The notes under the pieces were generated by a model. That model was not told the origin of the DNA, did no database searches, and saw only the letters and a program-made list of their open reading frames with translations. A program made the translations under genes and the position numbers. This document shows, one piece after another, positions 1 through 5,524 of a DNA stretch of 7,115 nucleotides; the stretch's first letter is position 1, and the number at the start of each line of letters is the position of its first letter. Source of the DNA: an uncultured Lachnospiraceae bacterium. Lineage in GTDB: Bacteria; Bacillota; Clostridia; Lachnospirales; Lachnospiraceae. The DNA lies in contig CACXEL010000403.1 of the NCBI GenBank assembly GCA_902766655.1, forward strand, positions 1-7,115, read 5' to 3'.

Positions 1-461
1 ATCCGGACCTCTTCGTCGGTGCCGGCACCGTCCTCACCATCGACCAGGTCAACCGTGCCGTGAACGCCGGCGCCAAGTTCATCGTCAGCCCCGGCTTAAA
101 TCCCGAGATCGTCAAGTACTGCATCCAGAGGGGCATTCCGGTCTGCCCGGGCACCTGCACCCCCAGCGATGTGGAAGTCGCCCTCTCCCTCGGCCTCGAC
201 ACCGTCAAGTTCTTCCCGGCTGAGCCGGCCGGCGGTCTGGGCTTCATCAAGGCCATCGCCGCTCCCTACGTCGGCGTCAAGTTCATGCCCACCGGCGGCA
301 TCGGCCCCAAGAACGTCCGCGAGTACCTCGCCTATGACCGCATCCTGGCCTGCGGCGGAAGCTGGATGGTCAAGAACGACCTGGTCAAGGCCGGCAATTT
401 CGAGAAGATCACCGAGCTTGTCAGGGAAGCTGCCGACATCGTGAAGGAAGTCCGCGGCTGA
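1..461 (+). CDS. eda: KDPG aldolase (2-dehydro-3-deoxyphosphogluconate aldolase), 5'-truncated by the window edge
   Basis: Class I aldolase that splits 2-keto-3-deoxy-6-phosphogluconate into pyruvate and glyceraldehyde-3-phosphate, the last step of the Entner-Doudoroff and uronate routes; cytoplasmic. The frame is open from base 3, so the GTG at 60 is an internal valine codon and not the start. About 152 C-terminal residues are present of the roughly 210 usual in the family. Visible family motifs are GAGTVL near the fragment start, the VKFFPAE block whose lysine (codon 207-209) should form the Schiff base with pyruvate, the phosphate-binding PTGGI loop, and ACGGSWMV near the C-terminus. The N-terminal strand carrying the general acid/base glutamate lies outside the window. 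The next gene starts 84 bases downstream with no U-tract terminator between, so co-transcription with the kinase is likely. Some homologues also use KHG, which sequence cannot settle. Confidence 0.95.
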   Translation, partial: PDLFVGAGTVLTIDQVNRAVNAGAKFIVSPGLNPEIVKYCIQRGIPVCPGTCTPSDVEVALSLGLDTVKFFPAEPAGGLGFIKAIAAPYVGVKFMPTGGIGPKNVREYLAYDRILACGGSWMVKNDLVKAGNFEKITELVREAADIVKEVRG

Positions 462-545
462 TCGCGCCCACTTTCCCACCCTACGTCCACCAAACGACAG
501 CGGGCCGCCAAAGCGCAGCCCGGTCCTATCTGAAAGGAAAGAATT

Positions 546-1643
546 ATGAATTTAAATCTCAGACCCAAAGAAGAGTGCATGTTTGACGCTGTATCCCTGG
601 GCGAAGTCATGCTCCGCCTCGATCCCGGCGAAGGCCGGATCCGCACCGCCCGTTCCTTCCGCGCATGGGAAGGCGGCGGCGAGTATAACGTCGTCCGCGG
701 CCTCCGCAGATGCTTCGGCATGAAGACTGCCGTCCTGACCGCCTTCGCGGACAACGAAGTCGGCAAGCTCATGGAGGACTTCATTCTCCAGGGCGGCGTG
801 GACACCTCCCTCATCAAGTGGATGAAGACAGACGGCATCGGCCGCACCTGCCGCAACGGTCTCAACTTCACCGAGCGCGGCTACGGCATCCGCGGCGCCA
901 AGGGCTGCTCCGACAGAGCCAACACCGCCATCTCCAAGGCCACACCGGAAGACTTCGACTTTGACTACATTTTCGGCACCTTGGGCGTCCGCTGGCTCCA
1001 CACCGGCGGTATCTACGCGGCCCTCTCTGAGCAGGCCTGCGAGACCGTCATCGCCGCCATCAAGACCGCCAAGAAGTACGGCACCATCGTCTCCTACGAC
1101 CTCAACTACCGCCCCTCCATGTGGAGCGCCATAGGCGGCCAGGCCAAGGCCCAGGAAGTCAACAAGGAGATTGCCAAGTACGTCGACGTCATGATCGGCA
1201 ATGAGGAGGACTTCACCGCCTGCCTCGGGTTCGAGGTCGAGGGTCTCGACGCGAACATCAGCGCCATCGACCCGGCGAACTTCCGCAAGATGATCGAGCG
1301 CGCCGTCTCCGTCTACCCGAACTTCCAGGCCGCCGCCACCACGCTCCGCACCGTCCGCACCGCCACAGTCAACGACTGGAGCGCCATCTGCTGGGCTGAC
1401 GGCGAGATCTACAAGGCCCACCAGTACGATGCCCTGGAGATCCTGGACCGCGTAGGCGGCGGCGATTCCTTCGCCTCCGGCCTCATCTACGGCCTCATGA
1501 CCACACAGGATGCCGAGAAGGCAGTCAACTACGGTGCTGCCCACGGCGCTCTCGCCATGACCACCCCCGGCGACACCACCATGGCTTCCCTCGACGAGGT
1601 CGAAGGCATCATGAAGGGTGCCGGCGCCCGCGTCGCCCGCTGA
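546..1643 (+). CDS. PfkB-family sugar kinase, 2-keto-3-deoxygluconate kinase-like
   Basis: Ribokinase/PfkB carbohydrate kinase of 365 residues, a cytoplasmic ATP-dependent sugar kinase. It opens with the family strand SLGEVMLRLDPGEG (residues 17-30), followed by the glycine-rich substrate lid WEGGGEYNV (41-49). In the middle it has SYDLNYRPSMW and GNEEDF, typical of KDG-kinase relatives. The second PfkB signature is DRVGGGDSF (301-309), with Asp307 as the expected catalytic base. The position directly after eda suggests it makes KDPG for the aldolase, though 2-keto-3-deoxygalactonate or another keto-sugar acid is possible. The start at 546 is favoured by AAGGAAAG (534-541); an in-frame ATG at 579 would remove 11 residues but has only a weak GAAGAG ahead. 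From memory, relatives carry a similar LNLRP..EC N-terminus, which also supports 546. EYN replaces the more usual EANV/ELNV in the lid, marking a subfamily apart from the next kinase. Confidence 0.88.
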   Translation: MNLNLRPKEECMFDAVSLGEVMLRLDPGEGRIRTARSFRAWEGGGEYNVVRGLRRCFGMKTAVLTAFADNEVGKLMEDFILQGGVDTSLIKWMKTDGIGRTCRNGLNFTERGYGIRGAKGCSDRANTAISKATPEDFDFDYIFGTLGVRWLHTGGIYAALSEQACETVIAAIKTAKKYGTIVSYDLNYRPSMWSAIGGQAKAQEVNKEIAKYVDVMIGNEEDFTACLGFEVEGLDANISAIDPANFRKMIERAVSVYPNFQAAATTLRTVRTATVNDWSAICWADGEIYKAHQYDALEILDRVGGGDSFASGLIYGLMTTQDAEKAVNYGAAHGALAMTTPGDTTMASLDEVEGIMKGAGARVAR

Positions 1644-1804
1644 CACACGCAAGATAAACCAGTCCGCGTCAGGTGAGGTCCGACCGCAGGAATGCAGAGG
1701 CCGGCATGTGAAGACCGGACAGGCCGGTGCCAGCCGCACCGCCCGCTGACAATCGCATGACCGGCTGAGGAGGATCTCTTCGCAGCCAAGCCAGAAAGAA
1801 ACAC

Positions 1805-1833
1805 ATCCGACCGGCTCTCAAGGCCGGTCGGAT
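1805..1833 (+). other. Strong 11-bp hairpin between the two kinase genes
   Basis: ATCCGACCGGC (1805-1815) pairs perfectly with GCCGGTCGGAT (1823-1833) around a 7-base loop. On the plus strand the 3' flank is TCATATAAG, not a U-tract, so this is not a convincing intrinsic terminator for the first kinase. It could attenuate, act as an RNA processing or stability element, or serve as a rho-independent stop in a lineage with relaxed U-tract needs. Confidence 0.5.
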
Positions 1834-1843
1834 TCATATAAGA

Positions 1844-1860
1844 GGTGCCTCCCGGGCACC
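1844..1860 (+). promoter_or_regulatory. Small hairpin just upstream of the second kinase's ribosome binding site
   Basis: GGTGCC (1844-1849) and GGCACC (1855-1860) form a 6-bp stem around TCCCG. It ends five bases before the Shine-Dalgarno CGGAGG (1865-1870), which sits five bases ahead of the ATG at 1876. The hairpin would leave the ribosome site exposed, so it may stabilise the mRNA 5' end or mark a processing point. A function is inferred only from position. Confidence 0.35.
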
Positions 1861-1875
1861 CTTCCGGAGGAAAAC

Positions 1876-2898
1876 ATGAGCAAAGAATTTGATTTACTGT
1901 CCTATGGGGAAGTTCTCCTTCGCCTCTCTCCCGAAGGCAACGGCCGCCTGACCGACAGCCCGACTTTCTTCAAGCGGGTCGGCGGCGCCGAGCTCAACGT
2001 GGCGACCGGCGTTTCCATGCTGGGCCTGCGCACGGGTATCATTTCCAGCCTGCCGGCCAACAAGCTGGGCGAGTACGCCAAGAACCGCATCCGTTTCAGC
2101 GGCGTCAGCGACGACTTCCTGGTCTACGACAAGAGCCGCGAGGCCAGACTGGGCATCTACTACTACGAGACCGGACGCTACCCGAGAAAGCCTTCCGTCG
2201 TCTACGACAGGGCAGGGACATCCTTCAGCCGCACGCCCATCGAAGCCTATCCGGATGACATGTTCTCCTCCACCAGGCTCTTCCATCTGAGCGGCGTCAC
2301 GCTGGCCCTCTGCGAGGAGACCCGCCGGGCCGGCATCGAGATGATCAGGCGTTTCAAGGAGGCGGGGGCCACCATTTCCTTCGACGTCAACTTCAGGGGC
2401 AACCTCTGGACCGGCGACGAGGCCCGCGAGTGCATCGAGAAATTCCTGCCCTACGTGGACATCTTCTTCTGCTCCGAGGACACCGCCCGCCTGACCTTCC
2501 TCAAGGAAGGGACGGCCGAGGAGATCATGAAGAGCTTCACCCAGGATTATCCGATTTCCATCGTGGCCTCCACGCAGCGCGTCGTGACCAGCCCCATGCA
2601 CCATGACTTCGGCTCCGTCATCTACAGCGCCGCCACCGACACCTTCTACCGCGAGGATCCCTACCACCGCATCCAGGTCGTCGACCGGATCGGCAGCGGC
2701 GACGCCTACTGCTCCGGTGTTCTCTATGCTCTGCTGACCGAGCCGGACAACCTCCAGCGTGCCGTCGAGTTCGGCAATGCCCAGGCCGCCGTCAAGAACA
2801 CGACGCCGGGCGACATGCCCACGGCCACCCTGGACGAGATCGAGTCCGTCATCCGTGACCACAAGTCCACCGGCTACCAGAGCGAGATGAGCCGCTGA
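1876..2898 (+). CDS. kdgK: 2-dehydro-3-deoxygluconokinase-like PfkB sugar kinase
   Basis: Cytoplasmic PfkB/ribokinase-family kinase of 340 residues, a usual length for KDG kinases. It begins FDLLSYGEVLLRLSP and has the substrate lid VGGAELNVATG. It carries the YYYETG...VVYDRAGTSFS stretch that corresponds to the KDG-contacting segment in characterised KdgK proteins, then LFHLSGVTLAL, ISFDVNFRGNLW, and the C-terminal PfkB signature DRIGSGDAYCSG with catalytic Asp276. The expected reaction is ATP-dependent conversion of KDG to KDPG. It is only distantly similar to the preceding kinase, so the pair is not a recent duplication. The ATG at 1876 follows CGGAGG at a 5-base gap. No clear promoter is seen in the 232-base spacer, so it probably lies in the eda-kinase transcript, which ends at the downstream terminator. 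Phosphorylation of another keto-sugar acid cannot be excluded. Confidence 0.88.
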   Translation: MSKEFDLLSYGEVLLRLSPEGNGRLTDSPTFFKRVGGAELNVATGVSMLGLRTGIISSLPANKLGEYAKNRIRFSGVSDDFLVYDKSREARLGIYYYETGRYPRKPSVVYDRAGTSFSRTPIEAYPDDMFSSTRLFHLSGVTLALCEETRRAGIEMIRRFKEAGATISFDVNFRGNLWTGDEARECIEKFLPYVDIFFCSEDTARLTFLKEGTAEEIMKSFTQDYPISIVASTQRVVTSPMHHDFGSVIYSAATDTFYREDPYHRIQVVDRIGSGDAYCSGVLYALLTEPDNLQRAVEFGNAQAAVKNTTPGDMPTATLDEIESVIRDHKSTGYQSEMSR

Positions 2899-3023
2899 GC
2901 GCCGCCGCTGCGAAGGAGCTCTGACACGGCCATTCGGCATCGGCGCCGCTCCAAGGCCACCGGCACCGCCTGCCCATGCAGGGCGGGGAGGCGGCATTCT
3001 CACAGATATCTCCCGAAAAGATG

Positions 3024-3058
3024 AAAGAGTCCGTTCTTGACAGAGCGGGCTCTTTTTT
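3024..3058 (+). terminator. Rho-independent terminator ending the eda-kinase unit
   Basis: AAAGAGTCCG (3024-3033) pairs with CGGGCTCTTT (3046-3055), ten pairs with one G-U, around a 12-base loop, and the T-run spans 3053-3058. It lies about 125 bases after the second kinase stop. Its loop contains TTGACA, the likely -35 box of the next gene. The 2899-3023 stretch ahead of it shows no gene, only GC-rich sequence with a bulged CCGCCTGC/GCAGGGCGG hairpin. Confidence 0.8.
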
Positions 3059-3063
3059 ATAAA
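3037..3063 (+). promoter_or_regulatory. Promoter of the LacI-family gene
   Basis: A perfect -35 TTGACA (3037-3042) and -10 TATAAA (3058-3063) are separated by 15 bases. A 17-base alternative uses the poorer TAAACT (3060-3065). Predicted transcription starts near 3070, inside the operator. The -35 box falls in the terminator loop of the upstream unit, so both signals share the same bases. Confidence 0.65.
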
Positions 3064-3068
3064 CTCTG

Positions 3069-3082
3069 TGTAAGTGCTTACA
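3069..3082. promoter_or_regulatory. LacI-type operator over the regulator's own transcription start
   Basis: TGTAAGTGCTTACA has 6-base inverted arms around a TG centre. Its reverse complement, TGTAAGCACTTACA, occurs exactly before uxaC, and the identity extends to 16 bases (3069-3084). It overlaps the predicted start site just downstream of the -10 box, a normal position for autorepression by the LacI-family product encoded next. Confidence 0.75.
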
Positions 3083-3112
3083 TTTCACAATCAAAAGTCT
3101 TGGGAGGTATCC

Positions 3113-4114
3113 ATGAACATTTATGATATAGCTGAGCTGGCCGGCGTCTCCATCGCCACGGTCTCCCGGGTCGTCAACGACTCTCCCCTGGTAAGCGACA
3201 AGACCAAGGCCCGGGTCCGAAAGGTCATGGAGGAGAACAACTATGTCCCCAACGTCTTCGCCCGGGGCCTTGGACTGGGCACCATGAAGACCATCGGCAT
3301 CGTCTGCCCGGACGTCTCAGACGCCTACATGGCAAAAGCCGTGGCCTATCTGGAGAAAAATTTCCGCGAGTACGGCTACGACTCCATCCTCCAGTGCAGC
3401 GGACGCGAGTACGAGGACATGCGGGCAGCGGTGGCCAACATATTGAATAAGAAGATCGACGCTCTCTTCCTGATCGGTTCCTGCTACTGTGTCGACGGAG
3501 GGGACACGGCGGCGGCCGATTACGTCCGGGAGGCCGCGAAGCAGGTGCCGGTCTTCGTTATCAACGGCAGCATAAGCGGGGATAACATCTACTGTGCCCT
3601 CTGCGATGACCGGGAGACCACTGCCCAGGCCGTCCGGGAGCTGATCCGGGAAGGCCGCCGCAATATTCTCTTCCTCCACCACTCCGACACCTTCAGTGCC
3701 CGGCAGAAGCGAAGCGGCTACCTGTCCGCCCTGGCCGAAGCCGGTATCCCGGAAAATGACAACCTCCTCTTCCACGCCCGCGAAGACATAGAGTCCGTCA
3801 AGCAGGACCTCCTGGCCCAGTGTCCGCCCGAGGTGGACGGCATTTTCGCCACCAACGACCGGCTGGCAGTCGGCGCCCTCAAATTCGCCCGGGAGACAGG
3901 CATCCGCGTGCCGGAGGAGCTGAGCATCATCGGCTACGACGACTCCGAGCTGGCCATCTGCTGTCAGCCGGAGCTCACCTCCATCGACAGCATGGGCGAG
4001 ACCCTCTGCCGGACCAGTATCGACAGCATGCTTCGGCTCCTCAGAGGCAGGAAGGCCTCGCCGATTACCTACACGAAAGGCACCCTGCGCAGGCGGGGAA
4101 CGACACGGTTCTGA
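3113..4114 (+). CDS. LacI/GalR-family transcriptional regulator (likely local uronate-pathway repressor)
   Basis: A 333-residue DNA-binding regulator with the standard LacI architecture. The N-terminal helix-turn-helix IYDIAELAGVSIATVSRVVN (residues 3-22) is followed by NNYVPN and the hinge helix ARGL (50-53). A periplasmic-binding-protein-like effector domain starts at TIGIVCPD (60-67) and includes IFATNDRLAVGA and IIGYDDSELA. The recognition helix resembles that of CcpA (VSxATVSRVVN), which fits the cre-like operators found before this gene and before uxaC. The ATG at 3113 is chosen because GGGAGG (3102-3107) lies five bases before it. The frame is open to a GTG at 3074, but that codon lies in the operator and would be upstream of any ribosome site. 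It probably represses itself and uxaC, with a uronate or KDG-type inducer; KdgR and ExuR of Bacillus subtilis are LacI-family analogues. The inducer is not identifiable from sequence. Confidence 0.93.
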   Translation: MNIYDIAELAGVSIATVSRVVNDSPLVSDKTKARVRKVMEENNYVPNVFARGLGLGTMKTIGIVCPDVSDAYMAKAVAYLEKNFREYGYDSILQCSGREYEDMRAAVANILNKKIDALFLIGSCYCVDGGDTAAADYVREAAKQVPVFVINGSISGDNIYCALCDDRETTAQAVRELIREGRRNILFLHHSDTFSARQKRSGYLSALAEAGIPENDNLLFHAREDIESVKQDLLAQCPPEVDGIFATNDRLAVGALKFARETGIRVPEELSIIGYDDSELAICCQPELTSIDSMGETLCRTSIDSMLRLLRGRKASPITYTKGTLRRRGTTRF

Positions 4115-4206
4115 CAAGGACCGGACGCCGGCGTACTCACAGCATTCTCGAGGACCGGATAAATACAAAGTGAACAGGGGCAGTTCCCTGTCTCCCAAAA
4201 TGCAGA

Positions 4207-4248
4207 AAAAGCCCGCATGCGTGCGCAGCCGCACCCATGCGGGCTTTT
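4207..4248. terminator. Bidirectional rho-independent terminator between convergent genes
   Basis: AAAAGCCCGCATG (4207-4219) and CATGCGGGCTTTT (4236-4248) form a perfect 13-bp stem. After one C-C mismatch it continues with GTGC/GCAC around a 6-base loop. A-rich on the left and T-rich on the right, it can end the LacI transcript on the plus strand and the isomerase-pectinesterase transcript on the minus strand. A smaller ACAGGG/CCCTGT hairpin lies at 4174-4191. Confidence 0.88.
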
Positions 4249-4294
4249 CATGCCTTTGTGTTCATTATCTGCCCACGTACCGATCTCCGCCATA

Positions 4295-4672
4295 TCACAC
4301 TTCGTCGAGTCCGCTCCCGGGCCAGTCCGCGTAGAAGGCGATGGCCTGGCCGGCCTCACGTCCGGGGCCGGCGGTGTTCTCGATGGTCAGATTCTTCACT
4401 GTAACATCCGACGCGTGGATGAAGACAGTCTGGGTCCGGAAGGTACCCCGGGTGGTCCCATCCCCGAAGAGCTCGCGGGCGCCCAGGCAGCCGGTGATGA
4501 CTGTCAGATCCTCCCCCGCACCGATGAGAACTGTTTCCGGCCGGGTGATGCTTATATTTTCCCTGTAAATGCCCGGCGCCAGACGAACGACAGCCCTCCC
4601 CCGGTCGGGAAGGGCCGAAAGAGCCCCGGCGACAGTCTGGCCTGCCGCCGGGTCCACATAGCTTTCCATCAT
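4295..4672 (-). pseudogene. Truncated pectin methylesterase (CE8), N-terminal part only; possible pseudogene
   Basis: The 125 residues match the start of the CE8 pectinesterase beta-helix. They include the Pro-Gly-x-Tyr-x-Glu turn PGIYRENI (33-40), LIGAGEDLTVITG (49-61), GTFRTQTVFI (76-85), DVTVKNLTIENTAGP (89-103) and GQAIAFYAD (108-116), where Gln109 should match the family's first conserved active-site glutamine. Similarity stops after YAD and the frame ends nine residues later. The catalytic QDTLY and DFIFG segments with both aspartates are absent, and I found no continuation in the other frames before the terminator about 46 bases on. Full-length relatives are roughly 300 residues. The start ATG overlaps the isomerase stop as ATGA (a second ATG follows at 4669), which implies translational coupling; there is no signal peptide. 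It could be a deletion remnant or a short non-catalytic protein. De-esterification by this protein is unlikely. Confidence 0.75.
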
Positions 4673-5301
4673 AAGCTCTTCAGATACTCCGCGATCTCCG
4701 GCACCTTACAGCTGCCGTAGAAGAGGTCGGCGAACTTCTCGCCGGAAATGGTCTCCCTGAGGAAGTCCTGGTCGATCTCCCTGAGGATGGTCAGCATATC
4801 CTTGTGGGTGATCGCCTTCACGCTGTCAAGGATCTTCTTGTTGGCCTGCTCCGGCACCACGCGCTCGGGTGGATAGCCGCCGCCGAACTCGGTCCCGAGG
4901 AGCTTCTCGAACATCCAGGTCAGGGTCAGCTCGCCGCCCCAGCCAAACTTCTTGGCAAAGGGAAGGGCGATGGCATTGCCGTCGTTGATGCGCGCGAACA
5001 TGTAGGCGTCCTCGATGTCCTCGATATGGCCGCAGAGCACGCCGGGATAAATGTTACAGGCCAGCATGGCGCCCTCGCCGGTACCGCATCCTGTGACGAC
5101 GAAATCAGCCGCGCCGGAATTGAGCAGGATGGCGGCCAGCAGGCCGGCCTTGACGTAGGTCAGCTGGCAGGCGTCGTCCGCGGCGTACATACCGTAATTC
5201 ACCACCTCATGGCCGAGGGGCTCGGCGGCCTTCCTGAGGCAGCCTTCGATCATGCTGTTCTTGGCAGCCTGAGAGTTTTCGTTGATAAGTGCTATTTTCA
5301 T
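4669..5301 (-). CDS. RpiB/LacA/LacB-family sugar-phosphate isomerase, probably DHU ketol-isomerase (DhuI-like)
   Basis: A 210-residue cytoplasmic isomerase of the RpiB/LacAB fold, longer than the about 150 residues of ribose-5-phosphate isomerase B because of a C-terminal extension. It has the RpiB active-site loop GCGTGEGAM (71-79), with Cys72 at the catalytic base position, and RINDGNAIALPF (104-115), matching the RpiB ND-N-LA motif. The N-terminus MKIALINENSQAAKN and the tail THKDMLTILREIDQDFL resemble streptococcal DhuI, which isomerises 4-deoxy-L-threo-5-hexosulose uronate from unsaturated uronates; this comparison is from memory. The pectin/KDG neighbours fit that role, where it would stand in for KduI. 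AGGAGG (5308-5313) lies six bases before the ATG. It leads a minus-strand unit and shares a 4-base ATGA overlap with the pectinesterase fragment. Family is certain; the exact substrate is inferred. Confidence 0.9.
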   Translation of the reverse strand: MKIALINENSQAAKNSMIEGCLRKAAEPLGHEVVNYGMYAADDACQLTYVKAGLLAAILLNSGAADFVVTGCGTGEGAMLACNIYPGVLCGHIEDIEDAYMFARINDGNAIALPFAKKFGWGGELTLTWMFEKLLGTEFGGGYPPERVVPEQANKKILDSVKAITHKDMLTILREIDQDFLRETISGEKFADLFYGSCKVPEIAEYLKSL

Positions 5302-5325
5302 GATGTACCTCCTGACAGTATGTTT

Positions 5326-5339
5326 CCGTTCATGAACGG
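5326..5339. promoter_or_regulatory. Perfect 14-bp palindrome in the isomerase leader
   Basis: CCGTTCATGAACGG is a perfect inverted repeat about 25 bases upstream of the isomerase ATG on the minus strand and downstream of the predicted start near 5352. It differs from the LacI operator of this window, so it may bind another regulator or form a short leader hairpin. Confidence 0.4.
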
Positions 5340-5358
5340 CTGAGCTGCCGTCCTTAAC

Positions 5359-5388
5359 ATCATAGCACCGTCATTCATATCGAGTCTA
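5359..5388 (-). promoter_or_regulatory. Candidate promoter of the isomerase-pectinesterase unit
   Basis: On the minus strand an extended -10, TGC-TATGAT (core 5359-5364, TGC at 5365-5367), is preceded at 18 bases by TAGACT (5383-5388), a 4/6 match to TTGACA. A perfect TATAAT is also present on the minus strand at 5392-5397, but I see no good -35 for it. Either could serve. Confidence 0.4.
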
Positions 5389-5439
5389 CAGATTATAAAG
5401 CCTTTGCCCGGCATGGTTTTATTTTTATCCGTTTTGAAC

Positions 5440-5476
5440 TATACTGGTAACAGATCAATGCCCGGAGATGATCTGT
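5440..5476 (+). promoter_or_regulatory. Candidate promoter and start-site inverted repeat for the TIM-barrel gene
   Basis: A -10-like TATACT (5440-5445) lies in an AT-rich stretch, with only a weak TTTTAT at the -35 distance. An inverted repeat follows immediately: ACAGATCA (5450-5457) and TGATCTGT (5469-5476), 8 bp around 11 bases, covering the predicted start near 5452. It may be an operator or a 5' leader hairpin. Confidence 0.35.
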
Positions 5477-5511
5477 CCTCTCAGCCGTGCCGGGTAAATG
5501 ACTGCATTTTC

Positions 5512-5521
5512 AAGGAGGTGA
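5512..5521 (+). promoter_or_regulatory. Near-perfect Shine-Dalgarno site of the TIM-barrel gene
   Basis: AAGGAGGTGA is fully complementary to the conserved 3' end of Bacillota 16S rRNA. Its AGGAGG core sits six bases before the ATG at 5525. It fixes the start and suggests strong translation. Confidence 0.85.
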
Positions 5522-5524
5522 CCT

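Noticed and set aside
60..62. GTG as start of the KDPG aldolase
   Set aside because: The frame is open to the window edge and the GAGTVL family motif lies upstream of it.
552..1739. Long minus-strand open frame opposite the first kinase
   Set aside because: It is antisense to a well-supported kinase. Its product is Val/Gly/Ala/Asp-rich with no domain, as expected from the codon bias of the opposite strand in GC-rich genes.
1692..1760. 22-codon open frame in the spacer between the kinases
   Set aside because: It has a weak ribosome site and no motif, and its size is expected by chance.
1894..3003. Long minus-strand open frame opposite the second kinase
   Set aside because: Same reason: low-complexity composition, no ribosome site or family motif, and full overlap with a recognised kinase.
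3074..3076. GTG as an upstream start for the LacI-family gene
   Set aside because: It falls inside the operator at the predicted transcription start, has no Shine-Dalgarno, and the helix-turn-helix begins normally from the ATG at 3113.
3317..4234. Minus-strand open frame opposite the LacI gene
   Set aside because: It overlaps the terminator and a clear LacI-family gene, and its translation has no recognisable motif.
4217..4720. Plus-strand open frame across the pectinesterase region
   Set aside because: It starts inside the terminator stem and runs antisense to the CE8 match; its translation shows no family motif.
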